From positions 1,116,001 through 1,180,000 of the forward strand of contig NZ_LT607803.1 in assembly GCF_900090195.1 (NCBI RefSeq): 64,000 nucleotides of DNA. The letters run 5' to 3'. This document shows, piece after piece, positions 54,910-62,949 of this stretch. A program made the position numbers and the translations under genes. This DNA comes from Variovorax sp. HW608 (GTDB taxonomy: Bacteria; Pseudomonadota; Gammaproteobacteria; Burkholderiales; Burkholderiaceae_C). Each line of letters opens with the position of its first letter. The stretch's first letter is position 1. A model generated the notes under the pieces. It was not told the DNA's origin and made no database searches. It saw nothing but the letters and a program-made list of their open reading frames with translations.

Positions 54910-55397
54910 TCACTCGGTGCGGTAGCCGTCGAATTGCTTCATCAGGGCGACCGTGTCTTCGGCGCCGATGCCCGCGGCAACGAAGACGCGGTGCAGTTCG
55001 GACACATGCGCGGTCAAGGGAAGCGGCAATCGCTGGCCTTGGGAAAAGGCCTGCACGGCCTCCAGGTCCTTGAGCATGTTGTCGATGCGACCGGTGGGAG
55101 TGAAGTCGCGAGCCGCCATCTTGGGGCCGAACTCGGCGAGGATCTGGCTGTCGGCGCGCCCGCCGCTGAGGGCTTGCCGAACGCAACGCCTTGCGCAGCT
55201 TCTGCTGCGCTGGCCGCGGCCCGGGCGCCGAGCGCCGCCAGCGGCTCAACCTTGCTGCGATCGAGATCGAAGATGGCCACATCGTGAGCACACGCTAGCA
55301 GACGACGCGCGATGGCGTTGCCCATGATGCCCACTCCGACCACCGCAACGCGGAAAGAGGATCGCGTGGAAGAGGACGAGTCATTCGATGCATTCAT
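54910..55397 (-). pseudogene. Broken beta-hydroxyacid dehydrogenase gene (central deletion)
   Basis: From the ATG at 55397 the first 60 residues match the NAD-binding start of 3-hydroxyisobutyrate-dehydrogenase-type enzymes (RVAVVGVGIMGNAIARRLL). From about 55180 on, a second frame encodes the C-terminus of the same family: VRQALSGGRADSQILAEFGP, then MAARDFTPTGRIDNMLKDLE, ending at 54910. About 140 middle residues, including the catalytic Lys part, are missing and the two halves are out of frame. The SDR tail fragment ends 31 bases upstream of its start, so both were once one leftward operon. Confidence 0.8.
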
Positions 55398-55428
55398 GGG
55401 CGAGGCTCCGTGGGCGGTACGTGCCACA

Positions 55429-55560
55429 TCAGAGCCCGGCCGTGATGCCGCCGTCGACGTAGAGGATGTGGCCATTCACGAAGCTCGACGCTTCACTGGC
55501 CAGGAAGATCACGGCGCCGGCCAGTTCATGTACCTCCCCCCAGCGGCCGGCCTGTCCCGC
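55429..55560 (-). pseudogene. C-terminal fragment of a gluconate 5-dehydrogenase-like SDR gene
   Basis: Forty-three codons and a TGA encode only the tail of a short-chain dehydrogenase: [20 protein letters not shown], then [16 protein letters not shown]. The tail aligns residue for residue with the end of the intact SDR gene of cluster A (AGRWGKPDEL, YVDGGM). The NAD loop and catalytic Tyr are gone; the missing 200-odd residues were lost between this point and the promoter region at about 55600. Confidence 0.82.
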
Positions 55561-55593
55561 TGACTGTCACAGGTGCGCGACTGCGGCTAAATA

Positions 55594-55605
55594 GTTACCG
55601 GTAGC
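55594..55605. promoter_or_regulatory. LacI/GntR-type operator, site B1
   Basis: GTTACCGGTAGC, with 10 of 12 positions symmetrical. It lies just upstream of the leftward SDR fragment and so marks the promoter of the broken leftward operon. It shares the core TACCGGT with three other sites near cluster B genes. This core is also that of E. coli GntR/IdnR operators. Confidence 0.6.
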
Positions 55606-55672
55606 TTATTTGATTGCCGCATTCGCCCCACTAGCGTTTACCCCAGAATTCGAATTCTTGTTTCTCGTTAGA

Positions 55673-55684
55673 GTTACCGGTCAC
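55673..55684. promoter_or_regulatory. LacI/GntR-type operator, site B2
   Basis: GTTACCGGTCAC lies 22 bases before the ATG of the 2-hydroxyacid dehydrogenase remnant and upstream of the L-idonate dehydrogenase gene. It shares the TACCGGT core. Site B1 is 79 bases away, so a looped double operator or two divergent promoters are possible. A perfect 14-bp palindrome AGAATTCGAATTCT lies between them at 55645-55658. Confidence 0.6.
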
Positions 55685-55705
55685 ACTTTACAGGAGCCGC
55701 GCCCC

Positions 55706-55941
55706 ATGTCCTCGTCCTCCGACACCCTGCCCCTCGTCCTGATGTGTGGACCCCTATCCAGCATGGGACATGGAACCGCTGGAGGCGAGCTATGCGCTGC
55801 ACAGGCTGTGGGAGGCCAAGGATCGCGAGGCGCTGCTCGAGGCTTGCGCACCGAAGGTGCGCGCCATTGCCACCCGCGGAGAACTTGGCGCAGATGCCGG
55901 GTGATCGGGCGCCTCTGAATCTCGATTGGAGACGCGCATGA
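55706..55941 (+). pseudogene. Frameshifted, truncated 2-hydroxyacid dehydrogenase gene
   Basis: The ATG at 55706 (AGGAG upstream) starts MSSSSDTLPLVLM. One extra T at about 55745 then shifts the frame; removing it gives VDPYPAWDMEPLEASYALHR and the strand APKVRAIATRGELGADA, the N-terminus of a glyoxylate/hydroxypyruvate reductase-type enzyme. After about 65 residues the gene jumps to a short end, GDRAPLNLDWRRA, in a third frame, whose TGA overlaps the ATG of the next gene. The NAD-binding and catalytic parts are missing. Confidence 0.75.
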
Positions 55942-57029
55942 GCTTGATGAATGTCGAAGCTTCGGACGAAGGCGTTGCGATGCGGCTGCGCTGCACCTGC
56001 CTGGTGATCAACGCGCCCGACGACCTGCGCGTGGTCGAGCAGGATGCCGGCGAGCCGGGGCCCGGACAGGTGGTGGTGCAGGTGGGATTCGGCGGCATCT
56101 GCGGCTCGGACCTGCACTACTTCCACGCCGGCGGCTTCGGCACGGTGCGCATCAAGCGCCCGATGATCCTGGGCCACGAGGTGGCCGGCACCGTGGTCGC
56201 CGTGGCGCCCGGCGTCACGCGCGTGAAGGCCGGCGACAAGGTGGCGGTGAATCCCAGCCGACCCTGCGGCGCCTGCAAGTACTGCCTCGAGGGCCTGCCC
56301 AACCAGTGCCTGGAAATGCGCTTCTATGGCAGCGCGATGCGCGATCCGCATGTCGAGGGCGCTTTCCGCAACCTCCTGGTCTGCGATGCCGTGCAGTGCG
56401 AGCCCGTCGCCGCGCATGTACCGCTGCAGCACGCCGCGCTGGCCGAACCGTTCTCGGTGGCGCTGCATGGCGTGCAGCGTGCCGGGCCGCTGCTGGGCAA
56501 GCGCGTGCTGGTGTCGGGCTGCGGGCCCATCGGCACGCTGGCCGTGGCGGCGGCGCGCATTCATGGCGCCGCAGAGGTGACGGCAGTTGACCTCACGGAC
56601 GAGACGCTGGCCGTGGCCCGCGCGATGGGTGCGCACGCCACGATCAACGTCGCGCAGGATCCGCAGTGGACACAGCGCTTCAGCACCGACAAGGGCAGCT
56701 TCGACGTGATGTTCGAATGCAGCGGCAACGAGCGCGCGCTGCGCGCCGGCCTGGAGGCGACGCGTCCGCGCGGCACCGTGGTGCAGCTGGGTCTGGGCGG
56801 TGAAATCTCGGTGCCGCAGAACCTGATCGTCGCCAAGGAGCTGGCGCTGCTCGGCAGCTTTCGCTTCCATGCCGAGTTCGCGCTTGCCGTGCGCCTGATC
56901 AACGAGGGCCGCATCGACATGCGCCCGATGATCACGGGCGCCTACCCGCTCACGCGTGCGCGCGAAGCCTTCGAATTGGCCAGCGACCGCAAGCGCGCGA
57001 TGAAGGTGCTGCTGGATTTTTGCGCTTGA
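55938..57029 (+). CDS. L-idonate 5-dehydrogenase-like zinc MDR (cluster B)
   Basis: This 363-residue medium-chain dehydrogenase has catalytic zinc in GGICGSDLHYF and GHEVAG, structural zinc Cys in CGACKYCLEGLPNQC, and the NAD loop GCGPIGTLAV. It resembles the copy at 34917 over its whole length, with an N-terminal extension of about 20 residues. It should oxidise L-idonate or a close sugar acid at C5. The start at 55938 has GGAGA at 55928-55932 and overlaps the stop of the remnant gene upstream (ATGA). It is likely controlled from site B2. Confidence 0.85.
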   Translation: MSLMNVEASDEGVAMRLRCTCLVINAPDDLRVVEQDAGEPGPGQVVVQVGFGGICGSDLHYFHAGGFGTVRIKRPMILGHEVAGTVVAVAPGVTRVKAGDKVAVNPSRPCGACKYCLEGLPNQCLEMRFYGSAMRDPHVEGAFRNLLVCDAVQCEPVAAHVPLQHAALAEPFSVALHGVQRAGPLLGKRVLVSGCGPIGTLAVAAARIHGAAEVTAVDLTDETLAVARAMGAHATINVAQDPQWTQRFSTDKGSFDVMFECSGNERALRAGLEATRPRGTVVQLGLGGEISVPQNLIVAKELALLGSFRFHAEFALAVRLINEGRIDMRPMITGAYPLTRAREAFELASDRKRAMKVLLDFCA

Positions 57030-57069
57030 CACCAACCTGATCTTTACCCTGTCCTATTGGAGGCCCCCC

Positions 57070-58050
57070 ATGACCGATCGCAGAACCTTATTGGCCACAG
57101 GGCTGAAGACCCTGGCGGCATTCGCGGCTTTGCCGCTGGGCGCGGCAAGGGCCGCCGAGGCCTGGCCGACCCGCCCGATCGAACTGGTCGTGCCCTATGG
57201 CCCCGGCGGCGGGACCGATGTTCTGGCGCGCGCGCTGGCCGAGTCGGTGCGCAAGTACCTGGCTCAGCCCGTGACCGTGGTCAACCGGGCAGGCGCGAGT
57301 GGCTCCATCGGCATGGCGGACGTGGCCGCGGCTACGCCAAATGGCTACAAGCTGATCATGCTGACGGTGGATGTGATGATCCTGCCGCACATCGGCATCG
57401 GCAAGGTCACCTACGAGAACTTCGCGCCGATCGCGCGCTTGAACTTTGATCCCGCCGCCGTCACCGTGCGCGCCGATGCGCCGTGGAACACAGTGGAGGA
57501 ATTCCTGGACCATGCCCGCAAGCACCCGGGCGAAGTACGCGTCGGCAATTCCGGCCCCGGTGCCATCTGGCACATGGCGTCGGTGGCCCTGGAATCACGC
57601 ACCAACACCTCGTTCAACCTCATTCCTTTTCAGGGCGCTGCGCCGGCCGTGCTGGCATTGGGCGGGGGCCATATCGACGCCGTATCGGTCAGCCCGGCGG
57701 AGGTCAGCACCCAGGTGCAATCGGGCAAATTGAAGATGCTGGCAGTGATGGCCGACGAGCGCGTCAAGGGCTTCGAGAACGTGCCGACGCTGAAGGAGCG
57801 CAACATCGACCTGAGCCTGGGTGCCTGGCGAGGTCTGTGCGCGCCCAGGGGTACCCCGTCCGAAGTGCTGCAGCAGTTGTCTCAGGCCGTGGCGAAGGCA
57901 GTGCAGGAAACCGCCTATCGCCAGACCCTGGACAAGCTGAATCTGGGCGAGGCGTACGGCGACGCCGCCGCCTTTCGCGCCACCATGGAAAACGACAGCC
58001 AGAGTTTCAAGGCGCTGGCCGCAAAGCTGAACTTGACCGGCAAGTCCTGA
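57070..58050 (+). CDS. Bug/TctC-family periplasmic binding protein (cluster B)
   Basis: This 326-residue protein has a signal peptide with an Arg pair near the start (TDRRTLL), cut near Ala-Arg-Ala-Ala, then WPTRPIELVVPYGPGGGTDV, FQGAAPAVLALGGGHIDAV, VSPAEVSTQV and GAWRGLCAP. It is the closest relative in the window of the cluster A Bug protein; both lie in a cluster with an L-idonate dehydrogenase-like gene. It likely binds a sugar acid. The gene is 40 bases after the MDR gene and convergent with the LacI-type gene. Confidence 0.87.
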   Translation: MTDRRTLLATGLKTLAAFAALPLGAARAAEAWPTRPIELVVPYGPGGGTDVLARALAESVRKYLAQPVTVVNRAGASGSIGMADVAAATPNGYKLIMLTVDVMILPHIGIGKVTYENFAPIARLNFDPAAVTVRADAPWNTVEEFLDHARKHPGEVRVGNSGPGAIWHMASVALESRTNTSFNLIPFQGAAPAVLALGGGHIDAVSVSPAEVSTQVQSGKLKMLAVMADERVKGFENVPTLKERNIDLSLGAWRGLCAPRGTPSEVLQQLSQAVAKAVQETAYRQTLDKLNLGEAYGDAAAFRATMENDSQSFKALAAKLNLTGKS

Positions 58051-58088
58051 AGCCAGGCCAAGGGCCGGCGACTCCGGCGCGCCGGCGC

Positions 58089-59192
58089 TCAGGTGCTGCC
58101 GCGCAGCTCGACGCGGAACGGGATCAGAATTGTCTCCGGCGCGAGGCGCTGGCCGTCCCGCGCGGCGGCGATGGCGCGCAACAGCAGTTCGCCGGCGGCG
58201 CTGCCAATGGCGGCGCAGTCGATCGCCACGGTGCTCAGTCGCGGGTGGCAGCTCGCACCCACCTCGAAACCGCCGAAGCCGGCAATGGCGAGCTTGCCCG
58301 GCACATCGATGCCGCGGCGCTGACATTCCGCCATCGCACCGAACGCCGGGTGATCGGACACGCACACCAGCAATTCCGTATCGGGCCAGCGCGCCAGCAA
58401 CTGCACCACGCCCTGTGCCCCGTGCTCCATCGCCACCGGAGCCTCGCCGACGCTGATCTGGCGCGTCGCGTCCAGCCCCAGATCGCGCATCGCTGTCTCG
58501 AAGCCGCGGCGGCGGTCAGCGCCGCGGGCATCGCTCGCCGGCAAGCCCCCGAGGAAGGCGATGCGCCGGTAGCCCTGCGCGTGCAGCTGGCGCACCAGCT
58601 GCGCCTCCGCCTCGGCGTTGGAGAAGCCCACGCAATGCTCCATTGGCTGCGCCGGCAGGTCCCAGGTTTCAACGACCGGAATGCCGGCGGCCTCCAGCAG
58701 CTTTCGCGCCGCCGGCGTATGTGTGCCGCCGGTGACCACCACGCCCTCGGGGCGGCGGCCGAGCATCGCACGCAGCAGTCGCTCCTCGGTTGCGCTGTCA
58801 TAGTCGGTGTAGCCGAGCAGCACCTGAAGGCCGCTCCCCTCGAGCGCGGCGGTCAGGCCATGCGCCGTATCGGAGAAGTTGGAGTTGTTCAGCGCCGGTA
58901 TCAGGGCCACGACGACGCCCGAACGCTTGGACGAAAAAGTCCGCGCGGTATGGTCGATCACATAGCCCATCTCCTGGCAGGTGCGCAGGATGCGTTGCCT
59001 CAGCGCCTCGCTGGTGCTGCGCCGGCTACTGCCCTCACGATTGAGGGCGCGTGAGATCGTCATCTTCGAGACGCCCAGGCGAGCCGCTACGTCGGCCATC
59101 GTGACCTGGGTGGCCGGCGTGCGAGACGGTTCGACTGCACGGGCAGGTAGGCGAACCGTGGCGGGCTTTTTGGAATTCTGGCGTGCGGTCAA
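58089..59192 (-). CDS. LacI-family repressor, GntR (gluconate) type
   Basis: This 367-residue protein has a 30-residue lead, then the LacI helix-turn-helix (TMADVAARLGVSKMTISRAL, with the hinge part before IPALNNSNFSD) and a sugar-binding domain. TGGTHTPAARKLLEAAGIPV, VVETWDL and VGFSNAEAEAQ are close to E. coli GntR, which senses gluconate. The TTG start at 59192 has GGAG 8 bases upstream; an ATG at 59099 would start directly at the helix-turn-helix. It probably binds the four TACCGGT sites of cluster B, one of them in front of its own gene. Confidence 0.86.
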   Translation of the reverse strand: MTARQNSKKPATVRLPARAVEPSRTPATQVTMADVAARLGVSKMTISRALNREGSSRRSTSEALRQRILRTCQEMGYVIDHTARTFSSKRSGVVVALIPALNNSNFSDTAHGLTAALEGSGLQVLLGYTDYDSATEERLLRAMLGRRPEGVVVTGGTHTPAARKLLEAAGIPVVETWDLPAQPMEHCVGFSNAEAEAQLVRQLHAQGYRRIAFLGGLPASDARGADRRRGFETAMRDLGLDATRQISVGEAPVAMEHGAQGVVQLLARWPDTELLVCVSDHPAFGAMAECQRRGIDVPGKLAIAGFGGFEVGASCHPRLSTVAIDCAAIGSAAGELLLRAIAAARDGQRLAPETILIPFRVELRGST

Positions 59193-59227
59193 CGTGATCG
59201 CTCCAGCGTGAGCTGGCCTAAGAAGTG

Positions 59228-59239
59228 ATACCGGTTTCG
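59228..59239. promoter_or_regulatory. LacI/GntR-type operator, site B3
   Basis: GATACCGGTTTC has the TACCGGT core and lies 36 bases upstream of the LacI-type start, so it could give self-control. Its arms are less symmetrical than those of the other copies (8 of 12 positions). Confidence 0.45.
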
Positions 59240-59329
59240 ACGCGGGTCCGGATCGCGCGGTGCTGATCGCATCGATGACGGCAATGATAGTAGAGCCCGG
59301 GGAGCGCAGACGCCCGCGGGTATTTACTA

Positions 59330-59341
59330 GTTACCGGTAAC
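59330..59341. promoter_or_regulatory. LacI/GntR-type operator, site B4
   Basis: GTTACCGGTAAC is a perfect 12-bp palindrome that ends two bases before the ATG of the lactonase gene. A repressor bound here would cover the ribosome binding area of the DNA and block reading into the lactonase/ABC operon. It is the best match of the four sites to E. coli GntR/IdnR operators. Confidence 0.7.
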
Positions 59342-59343
59342 GC

Positions 59344-60288
59344 ATGTACCGCAAGAATGCTGCGATGTCATCCGTCGCTGTCCTCGATGAGCGTTTTTCC
59401 GCGGTGGCCGGCGGCGCATCTCAACTGCAACGCCTCTGCACGGGCGCCGTCTGGAGCGAAGGTCCGGTGTGGATGTCCGAGACGGCGGAGCTGCTGTGGA
59501 GCGACATTCCGAACAACCGCATGTTGTGCTGGCACGCGGACCGCGGCATGCGCGTGTGGCGCGAGGCGGTGGAGTTCACCAACGGCCATGTCCGCGAGGC
59601 CGACGGTAGCCTGCTGCACTGTTCGCACGGGCAGCGCGCCGTGGTACGCACGCGCTTCGATGCGCACGGGCACCCTGTGGGCGACGAGGTGGTGGTGGAC
59701 AGGTACCAGGGCCGGCGCCTGAACTCACCCAACGACGTCATCGTCAAGCGTGACGGCTCGATCTGGTTCTCGGATCCGCCGTACGGCATCCATTCCGATC
59801 GCGAAGGTCACAAGGCCGACAGCGAGCTGGGCGGCTGCTACGTCTTCCGCTTCGACCCGGCCAGTGGCGCGCTGCGCATCGCGAGCGATTTTGTGGAGGA
59901 GCCGAACGGCCTGGCCTTCTCGCCCGACGAATCGGTGCTGTACGTGAGCGACAGCTCGGCGGCACTGCGCGACGACGGTTCGGGCCACCACCACATCGTG
60001 GCGTTCGACGTCGTCAACGGGCAGGACCTGGCCAACCCGCGCGTGTTCGCTCTGGTCGAGCCCGGCCTGGCAGACGGCTTCCGTGTCGACGTCCACGGCT
60101 TCGTCTACACGAGCAGCGCCGACAGCGTCCAGGTCTACCACCCCGACGGCACCCGCATCGGCCGCATCGCGGTGCCCGAGAAGGTGGGCAACCTCGTGTT
60201 CGGCGGCGAGCGTGGCAACGAGCTGTTCATCTGCGCCAGCACTTCGCTATACCGCGTCGTGCTCAACACCCGGGGAGCCACCGCATGA
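59344..60288 (+). CDS. SMP-30/gluconolactonase-family lactonase
   Basis: This 314-residue six-bladed beta-propeller has metal residues in SEGPVWM (Glu), RLNSPNDVIVKRDGSIWFSD (Asn and Asp) and YVSDSS. The last blade ends VPEKVGNLVFGG. Such enzymes open sugar lactones (gluconolactone, galactonolactone and others) to the acids. It would feed the cluster with sugar acid from a lactone or aldose oxidation. A start at 59365 is possible. It overlaps the ABC ATPase gene by four bases (ATGA). Confidence 0.87.
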   Translation: MYRKNAAMSSVAVLDERFSAVAGGASQLQRLCTGAVWSEGPVWMSETAELLWSDIPNNRMLCWHADRGMRVWREAVEFTNGHVREADGSLLHCSHGQRAVVRTRFDAHGHPVGDEVVVDRYQGRRLNSPNDVIVKRDGSIWFSDPPYGIHSDREGHKADSELGGCYVFRFDPASGALRIASDFVEEPNGLAFSPDESVLYVSDSSAALRDDGSGHHHIVAFDVVNGQDLANPRVFALVEPGLADGFRVDVHGFVYTSSADSVQVYHPDGTRIGRIAVPEKVGNLVFGGERGNELFICASTSLYRVVLNTRGATA

Positions 60289-61814
60289 CGCCGCTGCTCT
60301 GCTTCGAGGGAGTCAGCAAGCGCTTCGGCGGCACGCAGGCCGTCGACGACGTGACGCTGGAAGTCCAGGCCGGCGAAGTGCTCGCGCTCCTGGGCGAGAA
60401 CGGCGCCGGCAAGAGCACCTTGATCAAGCTGCTGGCTGGCATCTACCCTGCCGACGCAGGCAGGATGCTGGTCGATGGAAAGCCTGAGGAGGACTGGCGC
60501 AGCCGTGATCCGCTGCGCCAGCCGGTGGCTTTCATCCATCAGGACCTGGGCCTGGTGGAATGGATGACGGTCGCCGAGAACGTGGCCATCGGCATGGGCT
60601 ATCCGCGCCTGTTCGGCTGGAAGCATGGTCTGGTCGATTGGCGTGCGGCCGATGCGATCGCGCGCCGCGTGCTCGAGCGGGTGGGATGCGACATCGACCC
60701 CGGCCGGCGGGTCTTTTCGCTCACCCGAGCCGAGAAGTCGCTGCTGGCGATCGGCCGCGCGCTGGAAGTGAAGGCCCGTCTGCTGGTGCTCGACGAGCCC
60801 AGCGCGAGCCTGCCCGCGACCGATGTGAACCGCCTGTTTGACGTCCTGCGCGATTTGCGCCGCCAGGGCGTAGGGATGATCTACGTCTCGCACCGTCTGG
60901 ACGAGGTGATGCAGTTGTCCGACCGCGCGGCGGTGATGCGCGACGGCAAGCTGGTCGGCGTGCGCCGCACCGCCGAGTCCAGCGAGGCTGGGCTGGTCGA
61001 GCTGATCGTCGGCCAGGCGCTGGCCGACGACGAGCGCGCTGCGGCGCCCATCCCACGCGGTGACGCCAGGCCGCTGCTCGCGTTGCAAGGCGCCGTGGCC
61101 GGCAACGCCGGGCCGGTTGACTTGGCGCTGCACCCGGGCGAGATCCTCGGCCTGGTGGGCCTGCGCGGTGCCGGTCAGGACGCAATCGGCCGCGCGCTCT
61201 TCGGCTGCGAACCGCTCGTGACCGGCACGCTCGAGGCGGCCGGTCGCCGATGCGAGCTGAAGAATCCTGCGCAGGCGATCGCCGCAGGCATCGGCTACAC
61301 CGCCGGCGAGCGGCTGGAGCAGAACCTGGCCGGCTCGATGAGCGTGCAGGAGAACCTGTTTCCCAATCCGCGCCTGCATGGCGAGCGCGGTCTGGACGCC
61401 AGTCGCCGCCGCCGCGAGCTGAAGCGGGCCGAGGCGCTGGCCGAACGCTTCGACATCAACCCGCGGGCGCCCCAGGCGATCGTCCAGCAGCTCTCGGGTG
61501 GAAACCAGCAGAAGGTGGTGCTGGCGCGCTGGGAGGCGCTGGCCCTGCCGGTGCAGGTGCTCGAGGAGCCCACTGCCGGCGTCGACGTGGGCGCCAAACG
61601 ACAGATCTATGCCTTGCTGCGCCGACGCGCGGCCGAGGGCGCCGGGCTGGTGGTCGTGTCCACCGACTATGAAGAAGTAGCGACGGTGTGCACCCGCGTC
61701 CTCGTGTTCCGCGCTGGCCGCATCGCCGCCGAGTTGCACGGTGCAGACATCACCATCGCGCGCCTGCTGGCGCTGTCCGCCGGATCGGCCGGCGACGAAA
61801 GGGAAGCCGCATGA
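60285..61814 (+). CDS. Sugar ABC transporter, double ATP-binding protein (RbsA/XylG type)
   Basis: In this 509-residue protein NBD1 has Walker A GENGAGKST, a changed signature (SLTRAEKSLLAIGRA) and Walker B LLVLDEPSAS. NBD2 has the usual empty Walker A of this family (GLVGLRGAGQD), a good LSGGNQQK signature, and a Walker B with Glu in place of Asp (VLEEPTAG). It powers import of a monosaccharide or sugar acid with the next two genes. Four-base overlaps on both sides show tight coupling. Confidence 0.9.
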   Translation: MTPLLCFEGVSKRFGGTQAVDDVTLEVQAGEVLALLGENGAGKSTLIKLLAGIYPADAGRMLVDGKPEEDWRSRDPLRQPVAFIHQDLGLVEWMTVAENVAIGMGYPRLFGWKHGLVDWRAADAIARRVLERVGCDIDPGRRVFSLTRAEKSLLAIGRALEVKARLLVLDEPSASLPATDVNRLFDVLRDLRRQGVGMIYVSHRLDEVMQLSDRAAVMRDGKLVGVRRTAESSEAGLVELIVGQALADDERAAAPIPRGDARPLLALQGAVAGNAGPVDLALHPGEILGLVGLRGAGQDAIGRALFGCEPLVTGTLEAAGRRCELKNPAQAIAAGIGYTAGERLEQNLAGSMSVQENLFPNPRLHGERGLDASRRRRELKRAEALAERFDINPRAPQAIVQQLSGGNQQKVVLARWEALALPVQVLEEPTAGVDVGAKRQIYALLRRRAAEGAGLVVVSTDYEEVATVCTRVLVFRAGRIAAELHGADITIARLLALSAGSAGDEREAA

Positions 61815-62917
61815 GTTCATCCATCAAGTCCACCGCGCTTGAGCCGGACGCCAGCCTCGACGGCGCGGCCACCACCCTCGGCCAGCGCTTGGGGCGTGCG
61901 ATACCCAGCTATGGCCTGGTCGTGCTGACCGTGGCGCTGGCGCTGCTGTTCTCGGTGCTGTTGCCCGACACGTTTCCAACGCTGTTCAACCTGCGCGCGA
62001 TCCTGTCGGACAAGTCGATCATCGCGCTGCTCGCGCTGGCCGCGATGATCCCGATGATCACCGGCAAGATCGACCTGACCGTGGGCTACGGCATCGTGCT
62101 GTGGCACATCCTGGCGATCAGCCTGCAGACCCGCTTTGGCTTGCCCTGGCCGGCGGCGGTGCTGATCGTGCTGGCCTGCGCGGCACTGTTCGGCATGTTG
62201 AACGGCCTGCTGGTGGAACTGGCCCAGATCGACAGCTTCATCGCGACCTTGGGCACAGGCACCGTGCTGTACGCCGTCGCGATGTGGCACAGCGGCGGCC
62301 GCCAGGTGGTAGGAGAGCTGCCAGCGGGCTTTGTCGGGATGGCCGGGGCCGACCTGTTGGGCCTGCCGGTGCCGGCCTTCTACGTGTTGGCGGTGGCCTT
62401 GGCGTTGTGGGCGGTCACCGAGTTCATGCCGCTGGGGCGCGCGCTGTACGTGATCGGTGCCAATCCCAAGGCCGCCGAACTCAACGGCCTTTCGGTGCGC
62501 CGGCACGTCATGGGCGCCTTCGTTGCCTCCGGGCTGATCAGCGGATTTGCGGGAGTGCTGCTGGCCTCGCGGCTGCAGATCGGTCAGGCCAGCGTGGGGC
62601 TGGAATTCCTGCTGCCGGCACTTGTCGGCGCCTTCCTGGGCAGCACAACGATCCGCCCAGGACGGGTCAACGTCTGGGGCACGCTGGTGGGCGTGGCCGT
62701 GCTGGCCATCGGCATCTCGGGCATCCAGCAGTTCGGCGGCGCGTTCTTCGTGGAGCCGCTGTTCAACGGGCTGACGCTGCTGATCTCGATCGGCATCGCC
62801 GGTTATGCGCAACAGCGCCGCAACGCATCCATTCGCCGCCGCATCTCGCAGAGGCAGCTCGGCGAAGGCGCGCCGTCTGCGGCGGCTCCTGCGCCTTCGC
62901 CATCACATGTCAACTAG
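61811..62917 (+). CDS. Sugar ABC transporter permease (RbsC type)
   Basis: This 368-residue membrane protein has about ten helices. The EAA-like contact area is GRALYVIGANPKAAELNGLSV at about 215-235, and GKIDLTVG near 83 is the family start motif. It forms the channel of a CUT2-class importer. The start ATG at 61811 overlaps the stop of the ATPase gene. The last 30 residues are Pro/Ala-rich and probably loose in the cytoplasm. Confidence 0.9.
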   Translation: MSSSIKSTALEPDASLDGAATTLGQRLGRAIPSYGLVVLTVALALLFSVLLPDTFPTLFNLRAILSDKSIIALLALAAMIPMITGKIDLTVGYGIVLWHILAISLQTRFGLPWPAAVLIVLACAALFGMLNGLLVELAQIDSFIATLGTGTVLYAVAMWHSGGRQVVGELPAGFVGMAGADLLGLPVPAFYVLAVALALWAVTEFMPLGRALYVIGANPKAAELNGLSVRRHVMGAFVASGLISGFAGVLLASRLQIGQASVGLEFLLPALVGAFLGSTTIRPGRVNVWGTLVGVAVLAIGISGIQQFGGAFFVEPLFNGLTLLISIGIAGYAQQRRNASIRRRISQRQLGEGAPSAAAPAPSPSHVN

Positions 62918-62949
62918 GCCGTGCCAGGCCACCCATGAAGGAGACCTCG

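Noticed and set aside
55645..55658. Perfect palindrome AGAATTCGAATTCT as a further LacI operator
   Set aside because: It lacks the TACCGGT core and is AT-rich; kept only as a note beside the two real candidate sites.
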